DNA of 44,790 nucleotides, from contig NZ_JAHKPJ010000014.1 of NCBI RefSeq assembly GCF_018860345.1, positions 1 through 44,790 on the forward strand. The letters are read 5' to 3'. The position numbers and the translations under genes were made by a program. The notes beneath the pieces were generated by a model that was not told the origin of the DNA, did not search any database, and saw nothing but the letters and a program-made list of their open reading frames with translations. Positions within the stretch are counted from its first letter, which is position 1, and each line of letters begins with the position of its first letter. The DNA is from Psychrosphaera sp. F3M07. Lineage in GTDB: Bacteria; Pseudomonadota; Gammaproteobacteria; Enterobacterales; Alteromonadaceae. Positions 8,960 to 18,406 of this stretch are shown one piece after another.

Positions 8960-10567
8960 ATGAAAGTATTAAAGCTCAGTCACATTTTACTCATCATTAA
9001 TTTGATTATTTTAGCTTTACCAATTACTGGAATTGCATTATTTAATTTATACGACAGTAATTTAGTTCGTGAAACCGAAAATGAATTAATCACACAAGGT
9101 GTTATTATTTCGAATGTGTTTAAGCGGTCACTCATAGAACAAAATCCGGATGTTGATTTTAACAATTACGGTGTTGCTCAAGAAGAAAAATATTGGATAA
9201 AAGAGGATCCTTCTCTAGGCAAGTGGCGACCTTTGCCGGCCTCTCTCGACCTTTTCAGTGATGAAGTATTAGAGCAAGCTCCACCTCCTATTCCTGTTGA
9301 TATAAAACCAGACAAATTAGCATTAGATTTAGGTCCTAGGTTTGATGACTTGCTGCAAGAAACCCAACTTACGACTTTATCCGGCATAAGAATTCTTGAT
9401 TATAATGGTATTATCATCGCGTCCACCGGTTGGACTAAGTTATTGGCATTGACCAATCAGAACGATGTAAAACAAGCACTCAAAGGCGTTACGACTAAAG
9501 TCATTCGTCGCAAGTCCCCCGAAGAAGACAGTTTTTTTTCTCCCATTAGCAGAAGCAGTAATATCCGCGTTCATGTGACCCACCCTATAGTCATTAATAA
9601 GAGGGTCATTGGAGCCGTTCACATATTAAGGACACCTCCAAATACATTTCAGCATCTTTATCAAAATAGAAAAATGTACCTATCTTTTTTAGTCTTGGTT
9701 ATGTTGGGAATTCTAGCCATCACGATTTTCTCAGCCTACACGATAGCTATGCCAATTAGAGCACTCGTTACCCAGGCTAAAAATGCAACAGATGGTCGTT
9801 GGCTTAAGTTAACCCCTTTAAAATCACCTATTACGGCTGAGTTTGAACTCTTATCAAATACCATAGTACAAATGTCCAACAAACAAATGGATAGAGCTGA
9901 ACATATTAAGAAATTTGCGTCATATGTTTCTCATGAATTTAAAACGCCTATCACGTCCATCAATGGTGCGGTTGATATTTTGTCCGACCATCACGGCGAG
10001 TTGTCAAAAAAAGAGAGTTGTCGTTTTTATCAGATCATCTCTGACAATTGTTCACGTATGAACCTGTTGATGGCTCAATTGACTGAGTTAGCTAAGGCTG
10101 ACAATATGAAAGTTTCAAGCAAAAAGAATGACTTAATTACCATTTTATCCAAGCAAATAAAGCATTATGAATCTACTTTTTCTGCGATACATTTCGATGT
10201 AGATGGCAATGAGTTTTCAATTCATATGGATGATGAATTAATCACGAGTGTTTTTGTAAATTTATTTGAAAATGTGATTCAACATGGGGGAGATGAAATA
10301 ACAATTAAGTTAATTAAATTAAAAAATAATATTGTTTTATCTTTTTCAGACAATGGCAAAGGCATTACAGAACAAAACGCTAAACGAATTTTTGAACCTT
10401 TTTTTACCACGGCTAAACAAAGTGGGGGCACGGGGTTAGGTTTGGCAATATTAAAGACATTATTAAAAGCTCATGGCGGCGATATACAATTGGAACCTGC
10501 AACTACCGGTTGTCATTTTAGGATAACTTTTCCACTTTTAAATGACTCTAATAAAGGTGCTCAATAA
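8960..10567 (+). CDS. Membrane sensor histidine kinase, partner of the upstream response regulator
   Basis: The ATG at 8960 is chosen because the protein then opens with a transmembrane helix (about 8-30); an upstream frame would overlap the response regulator by 68 bases. Domains of the 535-residue protein: TM1; a periplasmic sensor of about 205 residues with a proline-rich stretch near 108-113 and an ending that looks like a PAS/Cache-type fold; TM2 (239-262); HAMP (about 263-315); HisKA with H325 in YVSHEFKTP; then an HATPase domain with N-box NLFENVIQHGG, DNGKGI, FEPFFTT and GGTGLGLA. All catalytic boxes are intact. The signal is unknown; given the neighbours, wall fragments or envelope state are reasonable candidates. 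Confidence 0.9.
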   Translation: MKVLKLSHILLIINLIILALPITGIALFNLYDSNLVRETENELITQGVIISNVFKRSLIEQNPDVDFNNYGVAQEEKYWIKEDPSLGKWRPLPASLDLFSDEVLEQAPPPIPVDIKPDKLALDLGPRFDDLLQETQLTTLSGIRILDYNGIIIASTGWTKLLALTNQNDVKQALKGVTTKVIRRKSPEEDSFFSPISRSSNIRVHVTHPIVINKRVIGAVHILRTPPNTFQHLYQNRKMYLSFLVLVMLGILAITIFSAYTIAMPIRALVTQAKNATDGRWLKLTPLKSPITAEFELLSNTIVQMSNKQMDRAEHIKKFASYVSHEFKTPITSINGAVDILSDHHGELSKKESCRFYQIISDNCSRMNLLMAQLTELAKADNMKVSSKKNDLITILSKQIKHYESTFSAIHFDVDGNEFSIHMDDELITSVFVNLFENVIQHGGDEITIKLIKLKNNIVLSFSDNGKGITEQNAKRIFEPFFTTAKQSGGTGLGLAILKTLLKAHGGDIQLEPATTGCHFRITFPLLNDSNKGAQ

Positions 10568-10596
10568 AAAATTGTCGTTTTTTGAGCCTTGCTTAT

Positions 10597-10610
10597 ATTT
10601 TGCACAAAAT
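10597..10610. promoter_or_regulatory. Palindromic site upstream of the lysozyme-like gene
   Basis: ATTTTG-CA-CAAAAT is a perfect 6-2-6 palindrome 91 bp before the ATG at 10701. A similar site (ATTTTG-TG-CAAAAG) lies at 8092-8105 before the two-component operon, and TTGCACAA occurs at 17983-17990 before the TonB receptor. It is a candidate operator. The eight-base core also occurs inside coding sequence in this window, so the evidence is modest. Confidence 0.35.
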
Positions 10611-10700
10611 TAACTAAAAAAAGATTCATAAACCCAGCAAATTAACAGCTTGTATTCAATATTATTTTACTCAATTCAGCCCATGTTTTGGAGTTCAAAT

Positions 10701-13385
10701 ATGAATAACAACCGTTTCTTAAAATACACCATCGCCTATCTCGCTTTTATTTTTATACTTTGTGGTGCGCCACCCAGTGTAAAAGCCGCGCCATGGGATA
10801 CAGAAGATTATTATCTGTGTTTCAACCAAACTCCTTGGGGAGGTGGATTCGGTAGTTTTGCAATCGCATGTGATGTCGAGCCTTGGGGGCAACCCCATTT
10901 CGTTCTTGAAAACTTCAGTGCCATCATGTTTGACCATCAGGTGGAAGCAGGTGAACGTGCTAGATTCATGAACGAACTTTATGCCGTGCTTAAAGCGTCA
11001 ACCCGATATTATATTCAATCTCGCCAGCCAGGAGCTTCAGAAGCTGAAATTGAAGCGTGGCAATTAGCTAATTTTGCTAAAGCACATCAAGAATCGTACT
11101 GGACACACTATCGTTATAGCCAAAGTGGGCTCGTTCAAATGTTACGAGGTGATTCTGGCCATGGTCATGGCTTGGTTCAAATTGATGATAGATGGCATTT
11201 TACCAAAATAGAAGAAGGCGCCGGTTGGCATATCTTTAAAAATATCACTTACGGTATGGAAATATTCTTTGCTGAATGGCAAAACGCAGCAAACGCAAGT
11301 TGTGTAGAGTCCGAAACATCTTGGTTACAACGTTCAAGAGCGGCTTACTCTGCATATAACGGGGGGCCAAGTAAGGTTTGCCGCTGGACAGATCCTAGTG
11401 ACGTTTGGGCACAAAACGATCAGGGCTATTTGGAGAAAATTCAAAACGCAGATTGGCTGACTCATATCACTAATCAAGAGTTAGTCACTGCCCTTGATAT
11501 TCAATGTTATATGGAAGAAGAGAGAGGATGTAGTGCCGCCGAAGGGATGGTTGAAGTAGACTCTGACGACCCTGCTAACTGGGTTAACCGCGAAATAACG
11601 TTGGAGTCAGGTGAACACTGTCTATTAGTTGATGATGCATTAGAGTGTGTAGAAAATGCTAAAGATCTATTATGTCTAAACTTACAATATGGTGCGACAA
11701 AAGGTAATGTTTTTCCTTCAAGTAGTGTGACTGATGAATACAGTAAAGTCATTAATGAAGCCAAAGCTTGTTACCAAGATGCTTCACCACATTTAGCATT
11801 CACTGGCAATGCAATGAAATTTGTGGCCAAAACGAATGGATTTGCTACATCGACTCCAGATATTTATGACACTGTCGGAGGCACAAAAACAGGAAGTTCA
11901 ATTACGTGGGGTAAACCATATCAAGTGTTAGACATTATCGTTAACGGTTTATCAGAAAGTAATTCAGGCCAAGTTTATTACAAAATAAAGGATACGTTCT
12001 CACAAGGTTACATTTTAGTAGGGGACTTTGACAAACTTGAGCAAACAACCCAGTTAGTGGATGTTAATTCTTTGCCAAAAGAATATATCAGTATTGCACG
12101 TGTTGATGATGAAATTATCGTATTGAACCCTGATGGTATTTCAATGTTAGAAGCGTTGAATTCTGACAATGTTCTTGCAACTGTAGAGTATGAAACCACC
12201 TTGAGCGTATTGTCAGTTACCATGAGTGGAGATGACAACGAAATTTACTATGGTGTTGAGTACAACGGTCAACAAGGATTTATTTATGGTGGCAAAATAC
12301 TCAATGGCAATACTCAAAGTAATTGGGCAAGTATCGAGCAACTGCAAAGTGACGATAAACTAACAACCTTAATCAAGACCGCTTTTAAACCAGAAGGAAC
12401 GGCAGATGATGATAATAGTCAAAATGTCGTTATCCCTGCCAATACCTTACTTTCGGTGTTAGAGAAGGTGCTAAAATTCAAAGGTGAAGAACATGAGCTT
12501 TGGGACTATAAAGTTGAATATAATAATAGAATTGGAACATTATTTGGCGGCTTTACAAAACCATCTAAACAGGAAAGTGTATTTACTGAATCTAATGCGC
12601 TTCATCCAGACTTAGTTGGCTTATCAAGATATTACACAGACCGTATAACCTTTACTGAGGGAGATACGGATTTGGATGATGATGGTCTGCCAAATGAATG
12701 GGAATTAACCTATGGCCTGGATATCTTTGATCCAAATGATGCTCAATCCGACACCGATTTAGATGGTGCCAACAATTTACAAGAGTTCACCAACTCAACT
12801 AGCCCTTTAAACCCTGACAGTGATAGCGACGGAATATTAGATGGCAATGACAATGAATTTACACCATCGGGGGCAATTGGATTTTCAATTAGTGAAATTC
12901 AAGTCAATGAAAATGAACCAACATTTACATTAACCCTTAATAGAACGGGTAATTTTATTGGTGAAATTGCTATCCTCGTTGAAGGCGTTGATGATACCGC
13001 AACATTAAATCAAGATTATACTATCGTTGAAACTGAATTTACTTTCCTACCGGAGGACAGTAAAAAGGTAGTAACTCTAAATATTATAAATAATGATACC
13101 TACAGCGGAGACCGTACATTTAGCATTAAATTAACCGTCCCAACAGATTCTCATGCGACATTAGGTGAGATAAGCTCTGTCAGTGTCGTTATTATAGAAG
13201 ATGAAGAGAAACCGGCCGAAAGCGGCAGTGACGGTGATGGCACGAGTGAACCAGTTGAAGAAGATAAAAGCAGCGATGAAGAAGAAGCGAAAAGCAGTGG
13301 TGGTAGCGTTAGTATGACCACGCTCATTATGCTTATTCTAATCCGTTGTTTTGGAGCTGTGCGGATCTATAAGCGTAAATCATAG
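10701..13385 (+). CDS. Secreted lysozyme/transglycosylase-like protein with Ca-binding repeats, Calx-beta domain and GlyGly-CTERM tail
   Basis: The ATG at 10701 follows a GGAG ribosome site and opens a signal peptide (cleavage about A29/A30). The 894-residue protein begins with a lysozyme-fold/SLT-like domain (about 85-255): a candidate catalytic E131 in KAHQESYW, then GHGHGLVQID (153-162) and SAYNGGPSKV (217-226), the pattern of transglycosylase folds. A long beta-rich middle of SH3-like segments follows, then Asp-rich calcium-binding repeats (about 650-715; DTDLDDDGLPNEWE, DSDSDGILDGND), a Calx-beta domain (about 722-835), an acidic Ser-rich linker and a C-terminal GG-hydrophobic-basic tail (about 868-894). 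That tail matches the GlyGly-CTERM signal processed by rhombosortase after type II secretion. It is likely a surface or released wall-degrading enzyme. Whether it is a muramidase or a lytic transglycosylase cannot be told. Confidence 0.75.
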   Translation: MNNNRFLKYTIAYLAFIFILCGAPPSVKAAPWDTEDYYLCFNQTPWGGGFGSFAIACDVEPWGQPHFVLENFSAIMFDHQVEAGERARFMNELYAVLKASTRYYIQSRQPGASEAEIEAWQLANFAKAHQESYWTHYRYSQSGLVQMLRGDSGHGHGLVQIDDRWHFTKIEEGAGWHIFKNITYGMEIFFAEWQNAANASCVESETSWLQRSRAAYSAYNGGPSKVCRWTDPSDVWAQNDQGYLEKIQNADWLTHITNQELVTALDIQCYMEEERGCSAAEGMVEVDSDDPANWVNREITLESGEHCLLVDDALECVENAKDLLCLNLQYGATKGNVFPSSSVTDEYSKVINEAKACYQDASPHLAFTGNAMKFVAKTNGFATSTPDIYDTVGGTKTGSSITWGKPYQVLDIIVNGLSESNSGQVYYKIKDTFSQGYILVGDFDKLEQTTQLVDVNSLPKEYISIARVDDEIIVLNPDGISMLEALNSDNVLATVEYETTLSVLSVTMSGDDNEIYYGVEYNGQQGFIYGGKILNGNTQSNWASIEQLQSDDKLTTLIKTAFKPEGTADDDNSQNVVIPANTLLSVLEKVLKFKGEEHELWDYKVEYNNRIGTLFGGFTKPSKQESVFTESNALHPDLVGLSRYYTDRITFTEGDTDLDDDGLPNEWELTYGLDIFDPNDAQSDTDLDGANNLQEFTNSTSPLNPDSDSDGILDGNDNEFTPSGAIGFSISEIQVNENEPTFTLTLNRTGNFIGEIAILVEGVDDTATLNQDYTIVETEFTFLPEDSKKVVTLNIINNDTYSGDRTFSIKLTVPTDSHATLGEISSVSVVIIEDEEKPAESGSDGDGTSEPVEEDKSSDEEEAKSSGGSVSMTTLIMLILIRCFGAVRIYKRKS

Positions 13386-13433
13386 TATAAGCCAGTAACG
13401 TTAATTTCTATCAACGAAATTATGTAATCCACT

Positions 13434-13501
13434 TAGCAAGGTGATGATTATTGTTAAGGACAGAGTTCTTACTTTTTATCCTTATTAATCTAGCCTTGCT
13501 A
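13434..13501. other. Nested inverted repeat / large stem-loop after the lysozyme-like gene
   Basis: TAGCAAGG (13434-13441) pairs with CCTTGCTA (13494-13501), and inside it TAAGGA (13455-13460) pairs with TCCTTA (13479-13484). The structure starts 49 bases after the stop codon. It could be a Rho-dependent or processed 3' end, or a small mobile repeat. There is no T tract. Confidence 0.35.
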
Positions 13502-13538
13502 CATTCCCTTTATTTTCACTTCTATTTATTAAATACCG

Positions 13539-13700
13539 AGCTCTGAGCTCTAAGCTCTAAGCTCTAAGCTCTAAGCTCTAAGCTCTAAGCTCTAAGCTCT
13601 AAGCTCAAGCTCAAGCTCAAGCTCAAACTCAAACTCTAAACTCAAACTCAAACTCAAACTCAAACTCAAACTCAAAACTCAAACTCAAAACTCACTCAAA
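13539..13700. repeat. Tandem AGCTCTA heptamer array grading into hexamers
   Basis: Nine perfect-phase heptamers (AGCTCTG then eight AGCTCTA) fill 13539-13601. Four AGCTCA hexamers follow, then AACTCA/AAACTC-like hexamers with a few phase slips to about 13700. It is intergenic, downstream of one gene and downstream of a convergent one. Similar seven-base arrays lie at 29615-29780 and, in short form, at 1009-1036. Confidence 0.9.
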
Positions 13701-14036
13701 GGCGTGTGTAGGACTCTTCTTGCCAACATCGATACAAGATACTTAATACTAGTGTTCTCCTGTATTTTTCTCCTGAGGCGTGATGGATAGCCGTCAGTAT
13801 TGCCGAAAATGAAAAATTACCAGACGCTTAGGTAATGTTAAGTCCAAGAAATAGAGTCATGTTTAACATCTTCAATGGCATGTGAGTGGTTAAGGGGCGT
13901 CGTAGTTATAAACTTAATGCGGAATTAGCTCTAAAGGTGAGTTGGTGTAGTTTGTTTAATAGGGGGGCGGAGGCTTGTCTAATTGCGGGGGGATTGGTTA
14001 AGAATAGCGACTGTAGTTAGTCAGCTACAAAAGAAA
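13701..14036. other. Intergenic region without a recognised gene
   Basis: About 340 bases between the heptamer array and the TonB-receptor terminators. It includes purine/G-rich runs (near 13965-13995). I find no open frame with a ribosome site and no recognised RNA. Confidence 0.4.
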
Positions 14037-14078
14037 AAACGGTCTTGTATCAATTAAAAATAAATACAAAGACCGTTT
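14037..14078 (-). terminator. Rho-independent terminator (second of two) for the TonB receptor
   Basis: Read on the minus strand, AAACGGTCTTTGTAT pairs with ATACAAGACCGTTT (one bulged base) around a 13-base loop and runs into TTTTTTCTTTT. It is placed about 60 bases after the receptor stop. Confidence 0.75.
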
Positions 14079-14095
14079 AAAATTAAATTTAATGA

Positions 14096-14121
14096 CCCAT
14101 CACTGTAAAAGAGATGATGGG
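14096..14121 (-). terminator. Rho-independent terminator (first of two) for the TonB receptor
   Basis: On the minus strand CCCATCA pairs with TGATGGG (14115-14121 with 14096-14102), followed by an A/T-rich tract. It starts 17 bases after the receptor stop codon. Two hairpins in series suggest that stopping transcription of this gene matters. Confidence 0.65.
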
Positions 14122-14137
14122 CCATAAATTGTGTTTA

Positions 14138-17100
14138 TTAGAATGTCCAGTTTATTCCTGCATAGAAACGACGGCCATTAGTCCATTCATTAACATATAT
14201 CTTGTTTAAATGGTTTTCATAGTACGGTTTAAGTTCTGCTACTGGTACACCACTAGCTTCAGATAACATAGTAAATGCTTCTTCACCTGTAATAGTAGAT
14301 TCAATGATACCAACACCATCTTCATCAGTTGCGATGACACGATTACCGGTAGCAACACCACTGTCGTCAACTTCGTCAATCCACTTCATCTTGTTAATAA
14401 CTGGGTCATTAACAATCTGTGAAGATTCAATATATTGAACAACATTTTCGTTAGTTAAGTTAGTAATAGCGAACGTGGCTACAACATTATCAGTAATCGC
14501 ATAAGTTGCTTTTGCATCGAACTGCTGACGTGCATCAGTATATTGAATACCTTTTAGTGAACCGCCACTAGCAAACTCACTGCGGTAGTTGTATGAAAGA
14601 CGTACTGAGAAATCGTCGTTTTCATAGTAAACCGAAGCATTTAATGTGTCTTCAGATTGACCATACATAGGTTCTGTCTGAGTCGTTGTTTCAGTTAAGA
14701 AACCTGTTACACGGTAGTATTCACGTTGTTCCGGATCGGCTTGGTGAGTTTCAAAACTACTTTCATCCAAGATGGTAGAAAATGAATTTTGAGTAAACTT
14801 CTGATCAGGCACATCGGTATAAGTGTAGTTAAGTAACGAACCAAATCCGTTGCCAAAGTCGTGTTGTAATTGGAATTCTAAACCTTTAACTAGTTGTTCA
14901 CCGGTATTAAAGTAAGAACTTACAATGTAATCACCCGACACTTCATAACCGTTATTGTCGGTTACTCCAGCTTCACCAAGATACGATAGGTCTTGAACGC
15001 TAGACGTTGAACGTACCATATTTGTTATATCTTTTTGGAATGCCGTTACTGCAAACAATGATGACTCAGAGAAATACCACTCTAAACCTAATTCACTATT
15101 GATTGACTGGTAAGAACCTAAATCAGCATTACCAACAGAGCCACGACGTTGAGAGTCTGGATTGATTCTTTCCGCGTTGCCTTCAGGTGTTAAATCTTGA
15201 GGACGACCATCATCGTATAATCTGAATCTCTCAGTAACCAAACTAAAGTTACTTCTCATTTGCGTTAAGCTAGGATGTGAAATATTTTTAGACCAAGCGG
15301 CTCTTAATATAAGGTCCTCAGCTAAGTCCACAGATAAGTTAAAGCTTGGTAATACATCTTGAGTGCTACTCTTTTGAACTAGCGGCTCATACATATTAAA
15401 GCCAGCTTTTTCAGCGATATACCCATCGGCATTCTCATCCGTTGGATATGACATAAGTACACCATTTTCATCTTTCGCTACTTCGTAACTAGTTGATTCA
15501 CGTTGTGTATCAACAACACGTACACCAACATTACCTCGGAAGTTTTCACCGCTGAAGTTTGTCATAGCGTAAAAAGAAGCAATCTCTTCTGTTACGTCAT
15601 AAGCTGAAGCTTTAGATTCAGTCATACCTGAGCGACAACCTACATAATTTGAAGAACCTGAGTCAGCAATTGCTTGCTCACAGAACCCTTGGTTTGGTGT
15701 GCCTTCAGAGTGATACAGTAAGAAATTATTTTCTAGTAATGCGTCACGCTTAGATTGGTCAATATCAAAATATTCAGTTGGAGTATCATGTCCTGCACTG
15801 TCTAAGCCTGAAACGGTTCCACCAACAAGATCTTCGGCTAAAACTAGTGGGAATGGGCTAGATTCATTCGCATAACCATGATGACGAACACTTTCTGAGA
15901 AGTATGTTTGATCACGCTGAATGTTGCGATATTTCGCCCCCATTTTTACGCTATCAATATAAAAAGTATTGTCTAGCTCATAACTAACATCAGCTTGTAA
16001 AAAGTTTTCAACATTTTCGCGATATCTTGCTGTATTTGTTAAACCACCTTGAAGAAGGTAGAACTCATTTGTTGGTGCTAATAAGAAGTTCTCTGCACGT
16101 GCTTGTGCAGCAGCTAATGTGTCCCCTGTTAATGATGGATCAGCTTCAACGCCCCAATAAACTTTACCTGTATCTGGGTTGTAACCATAACCTAAGTTAA
16201 CGCCTTCATAAGTAGGTAGTTTTACATCATGTAGGTCTCCAGAATATGGGTCCGCATAATCACCATAACGACTCGCAAGTACAGTACCTCGGTCTAAAGC
16301 GGTACTTTCTGCACGCGTTTGACCCGCTTGAACTTTAGCAGTAACTACATCTCCTGCGTAATCCATAGTTAAGTGGAATCTATTTTGTTCAGTACCTGAG
16401 CCGGTTCTGTCATTTGACCCTCTACGGATCATTTCGCCCCAGATTGCTTGGCCAGCATAATAACCACCACCATCACGTAGATCACCAGGACCCGTTATAA
16501 GGTGAACGCCATCAATAGGACCAGTTGCAGAGTAAACAATATCTTTTTCTGCATCCATTACTAAGCGAGGGTCTATACCTTCAACTTCGTTAGAATATAA
16601 ATATTGAACCAATCTGTGCGGTTGAGCATAAAGGTTGTCGCTTTTATTATCAGAATCAGTTTTGTTGCTGTTTAACTCTAAATTAAAGCTTAATTCATCA
16701 GTAGGAGCCCACTGAAGATTTACCGTTGCATCTAAACGTTTTTCTTGTTTTTCAAAAGCTGGAGCATAAACATAGTCACCCAATGTTCTACCTGGAGTTT
16801 GGCCTAAACCTGCAGATCTGCGACTGTTCCAAAATAATGCCCAAAGTGGATCTATATAGTTTGGATCGATGACTTCATTTACGTCACCATAGTTTCTTGT
16901 AAAGTTATTCCATGGAACCGATGTAGAGCCAGCAGCATTTAATAGGTCACCATAAGTGTAGCCGTTTAACGCCATATGACGGGTTATGATTAAGTTATGA
17001 TTGCTCATGTCGCGTAACTTAATATCGGTACTTAAACATTCTTCTGTAGGACAAGTAATGGCATCTGTTTGCGCAAAACCTGTGCTTGTTGCACCAGCAG

Positions 17101-17830
17101 AACCTGACATGCCATCAGATTCAAAACCGGTACGGAATGAATTACGCTCTTGTAAACTAATCGCGATAGAAGCACCAAACGTTTCATCTTCATTTTTGAA
17201 GTTGTAAGCTGTTGAAATTTGAGGGGACGATTTTTCAGATGAATCGTTATATTCACCTTCTATATTGAAGTAACCATAACCATTTTCTTGTTCAAGTGGC
17301 TTTTTAGTATGCAAGATTACGGTACCACCGATACCACCGGCATCTATATCAGCACGTGCAGATTTGTGAACTTCAATTTTTGAAACACTTTCAGCAGGAA
17401 TATTAGAAAAGTTAAAACCGTTACTTTCTGAACGACCTGGTAAATACTCAGCCGATTTAGCTGATTGACCATTTACCAATGTATTGGTTAATTCAGGAGA
17501 TGTACCACGGATAGAGATTTTAGCACCTTCGCCAAATTCACGTTCAATTTGCACGCCTGGAATACGTTGTAACGCTTCAGCCATGTTTTTATCTGGGTTT
17601 TTAGAAATGTCTTCGGTATTAATTGAATCAACAATCGTGTCTGAAAAACGTTTATTGTTCAAATTCTCTCGTAGTGAAGATCGGATGCCTACGACATTAA
17701 TCACTTCAATCTCTTTTTCTTTAGCTTCTTTTTTAGCGTTTTTATCTGCTTCATCAGCGGCAAGCGCTGAAGAAGAAAGTAAAGCTGCTGAAACTAGAAG
17801 ACTTAACTTTGTTTTTCTATATGATTCCAT
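14138..17830 (-). CDS. TonB-dependent outer-membrane receptor (large, TonB-Xanth-Caul type)
   Basis: A strong ribosome site (AAGGGGA) precedes the ATG. The 1230-residue protein has a cleavable signal peptide (ending SALA before ADE), a charged N-terminal stretch, then a TonB box-like IEVINVVGIR and a plug domain (about 45-175) with SDTIVDSINTEDISKNPD, ALQRIPGVQIER, ISIRGTSPE and the GGIGGTVILHT end. A very long beta barrel follows, closing with YAGINWTF; the C-terminal Phe is the usual outer-membrane insertion signal. Its length exceeds siderophore receptors (about 700) and fits the subfamily used for glycans and other large nutrients. Placed inside a wall-hydrolase locus, muropeptides or glycan fragments are the inferred substrate. 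It ends in two terminators and seems monocistronic. Confidence 0.9.
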   Translation of the reverse strand: MESYRKTKLSLLVSAALLSSSALAADEADKNAKKEAKEKEIEVINVVGIRSSLRENLNNKRFSDTIVDSINTEDISKNPDKNMAEALQRIPGVQIEREFGEGAKISIRGTSPELTNTLVNGQSAKSAEYLPGRSESNGFNFSNIPAESVSKIEVHKSARADIDAGGIGGTVILHTKKPLEQENGYGYFNIEGEYNDSSEKSSPQISTAYNFKNEDETFGASIAISLQERNSFRTGFESDGMSGSAGATSTGFAQTDAITCPTEECLSTDIKLRDMSNHNLIITRHMALNGYTYGDLLNAAGSTSVPWNNFTRNYGDVNEVIDPNYIDPLWALFWNSRRSAGLGQTPGRTLGDYVYAPAFEKQEKRLDATVNLQWAPTDELSFNLELNSNKTDSDNKSDNLYAQPHRLVQYLYSNEVEGIDPRLVMDAEKDIVYSATGPIDGVHLITGPGDLRDGGGYYAGQAIWGEMIRRGSNDRTGSGTEQNRFHLTMDYAGDVVTAKVQAGQTRAESTALDRGTVLASRYGDYADPYSGDLHDVKLPTYEGVNLGYGYNPDTGKVYWGVEADPSLTGDTLAAAQARAENFLLAPTNEFYLLQGGLTNTARYRENVENFLQADVSYELDNTFYIDSVKMGAKYRNIQRDQTYFSESVRHHGYANESSPFPLVLAEDLVGGTVSGLDSAGHDTPTEYFDIDQSKRDALLENNFLLYHSEGTPNQGFCEQAIADSGSSNYVGCRSGMTESKASAYDVTEEIASFYAMTNFSGENFRGNVGVRVVDTQRESTSYEVAKDENGVLMSYPTDENADGYIAEKAGFNMYEPLVQKSSTQDVLPSFNLSVDLAEDLILRAAWSKNISHPSLTQMRSNFSLVTERFRLYDDGRPQDLTPEGNAERINPDSQRRGSVGNADLGSYQSINSELGLEWYFSESSLFAVTAFQKDITNMVRSTSSVQDLSYLGEAGVTDNNGYEVSGDYIVSSYFNTGEQLVKGLEFQLQHDFGNGFGSLLNYTYTDVPDQKFTQNSFSTILDESSFETHQADPEQREYYRVTGFLTETTTQTEPMYGQSEDTLNASVYYENDDFSVRLSYNYRSEFASGGSLKGIQYTDARQQFDAKATYAITDNVVATFAITNLTNENVVQYIESSQIVNDPVINKMKWIDEVDDSGVATGNRVIATDEDGVGIIESTITGEEAFTMLSEASGVPVAELKPYYENHLNKIYVNEWTNGRRFYAGINWTF

Positions 17831-18406
17831 GTTTATCCCCTTTAAATAGGTGTTGTCAATTTATTATTCTAATTTTAGTTTTTCGGTGTAATTATTTATT
17901 CTGAGATTAGCATGGAGAAAAATTATGGCAAGTGGGATTTAATCATTGGTTTCTTTATCTAAACGATCAATTTTTGGCCTAATTGCACAAGAAGGGGAGT
18001 GGATATTTTAATCTTAATGAGGTCGTTAAGTGTACACTTTTTAATAAATAGCCTTGTAACCCTTATTTAAAAAGGAAAGTAACATTTTTGATTGTAGAGT
18101 TAAAATGAAATGATAAGTCAGCAATGACGTTAACGCTGATTTAGGAATCAAATTTTTTGCTAAAATCTAGAGTCATGCTACTGAAACATTCCTGTGTTTT
18201 TGCAAAAAAATTGCAAATTTAAAAGGCGATAAAAAAGCATTTATTTACCTCAAAGGCGATCTGTTTAACTGCTAGTATTAGCATTGGGTACATAATAAGT
18301 TCTGAAAATATAACGTAAAGCGACTAAAGTGCGATTTGTAAATCAGCGCTATGTTTGAATTGCAATAACTTACCAGCTTTCTGATCTACTAAACTTACCT
18401 TTATAG
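17831..18406. promoter_or_regulatory. Region between the TonB receptor and the RpiR-type remnant
   Basis: About 575 bases with no intact gene. It holds the receptor promoter (minus strand) and probably the lost start of the regulator. TTGCACAA (17983-17990) resembles the palindromic cores upstream of the two-component and lysozyme-like genes. AAAGGCGAT occurs twice, at 18222-18230 and 18254-18262, 32 bases apart (about three helical turns), so it could be a paired binding site. Confidence 0.35.

Noticed and set aside
13539-13700. Possible CRISPR array
   Set aside because: The period is six to seven bases with no spacers; it is a simple tandem repeat.
17032-17256. 74-codon minus-strand frame inside the TonB receptor gene
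   Set aside because: It overlaps the receptor in another frame on the same strand and has no independent support.
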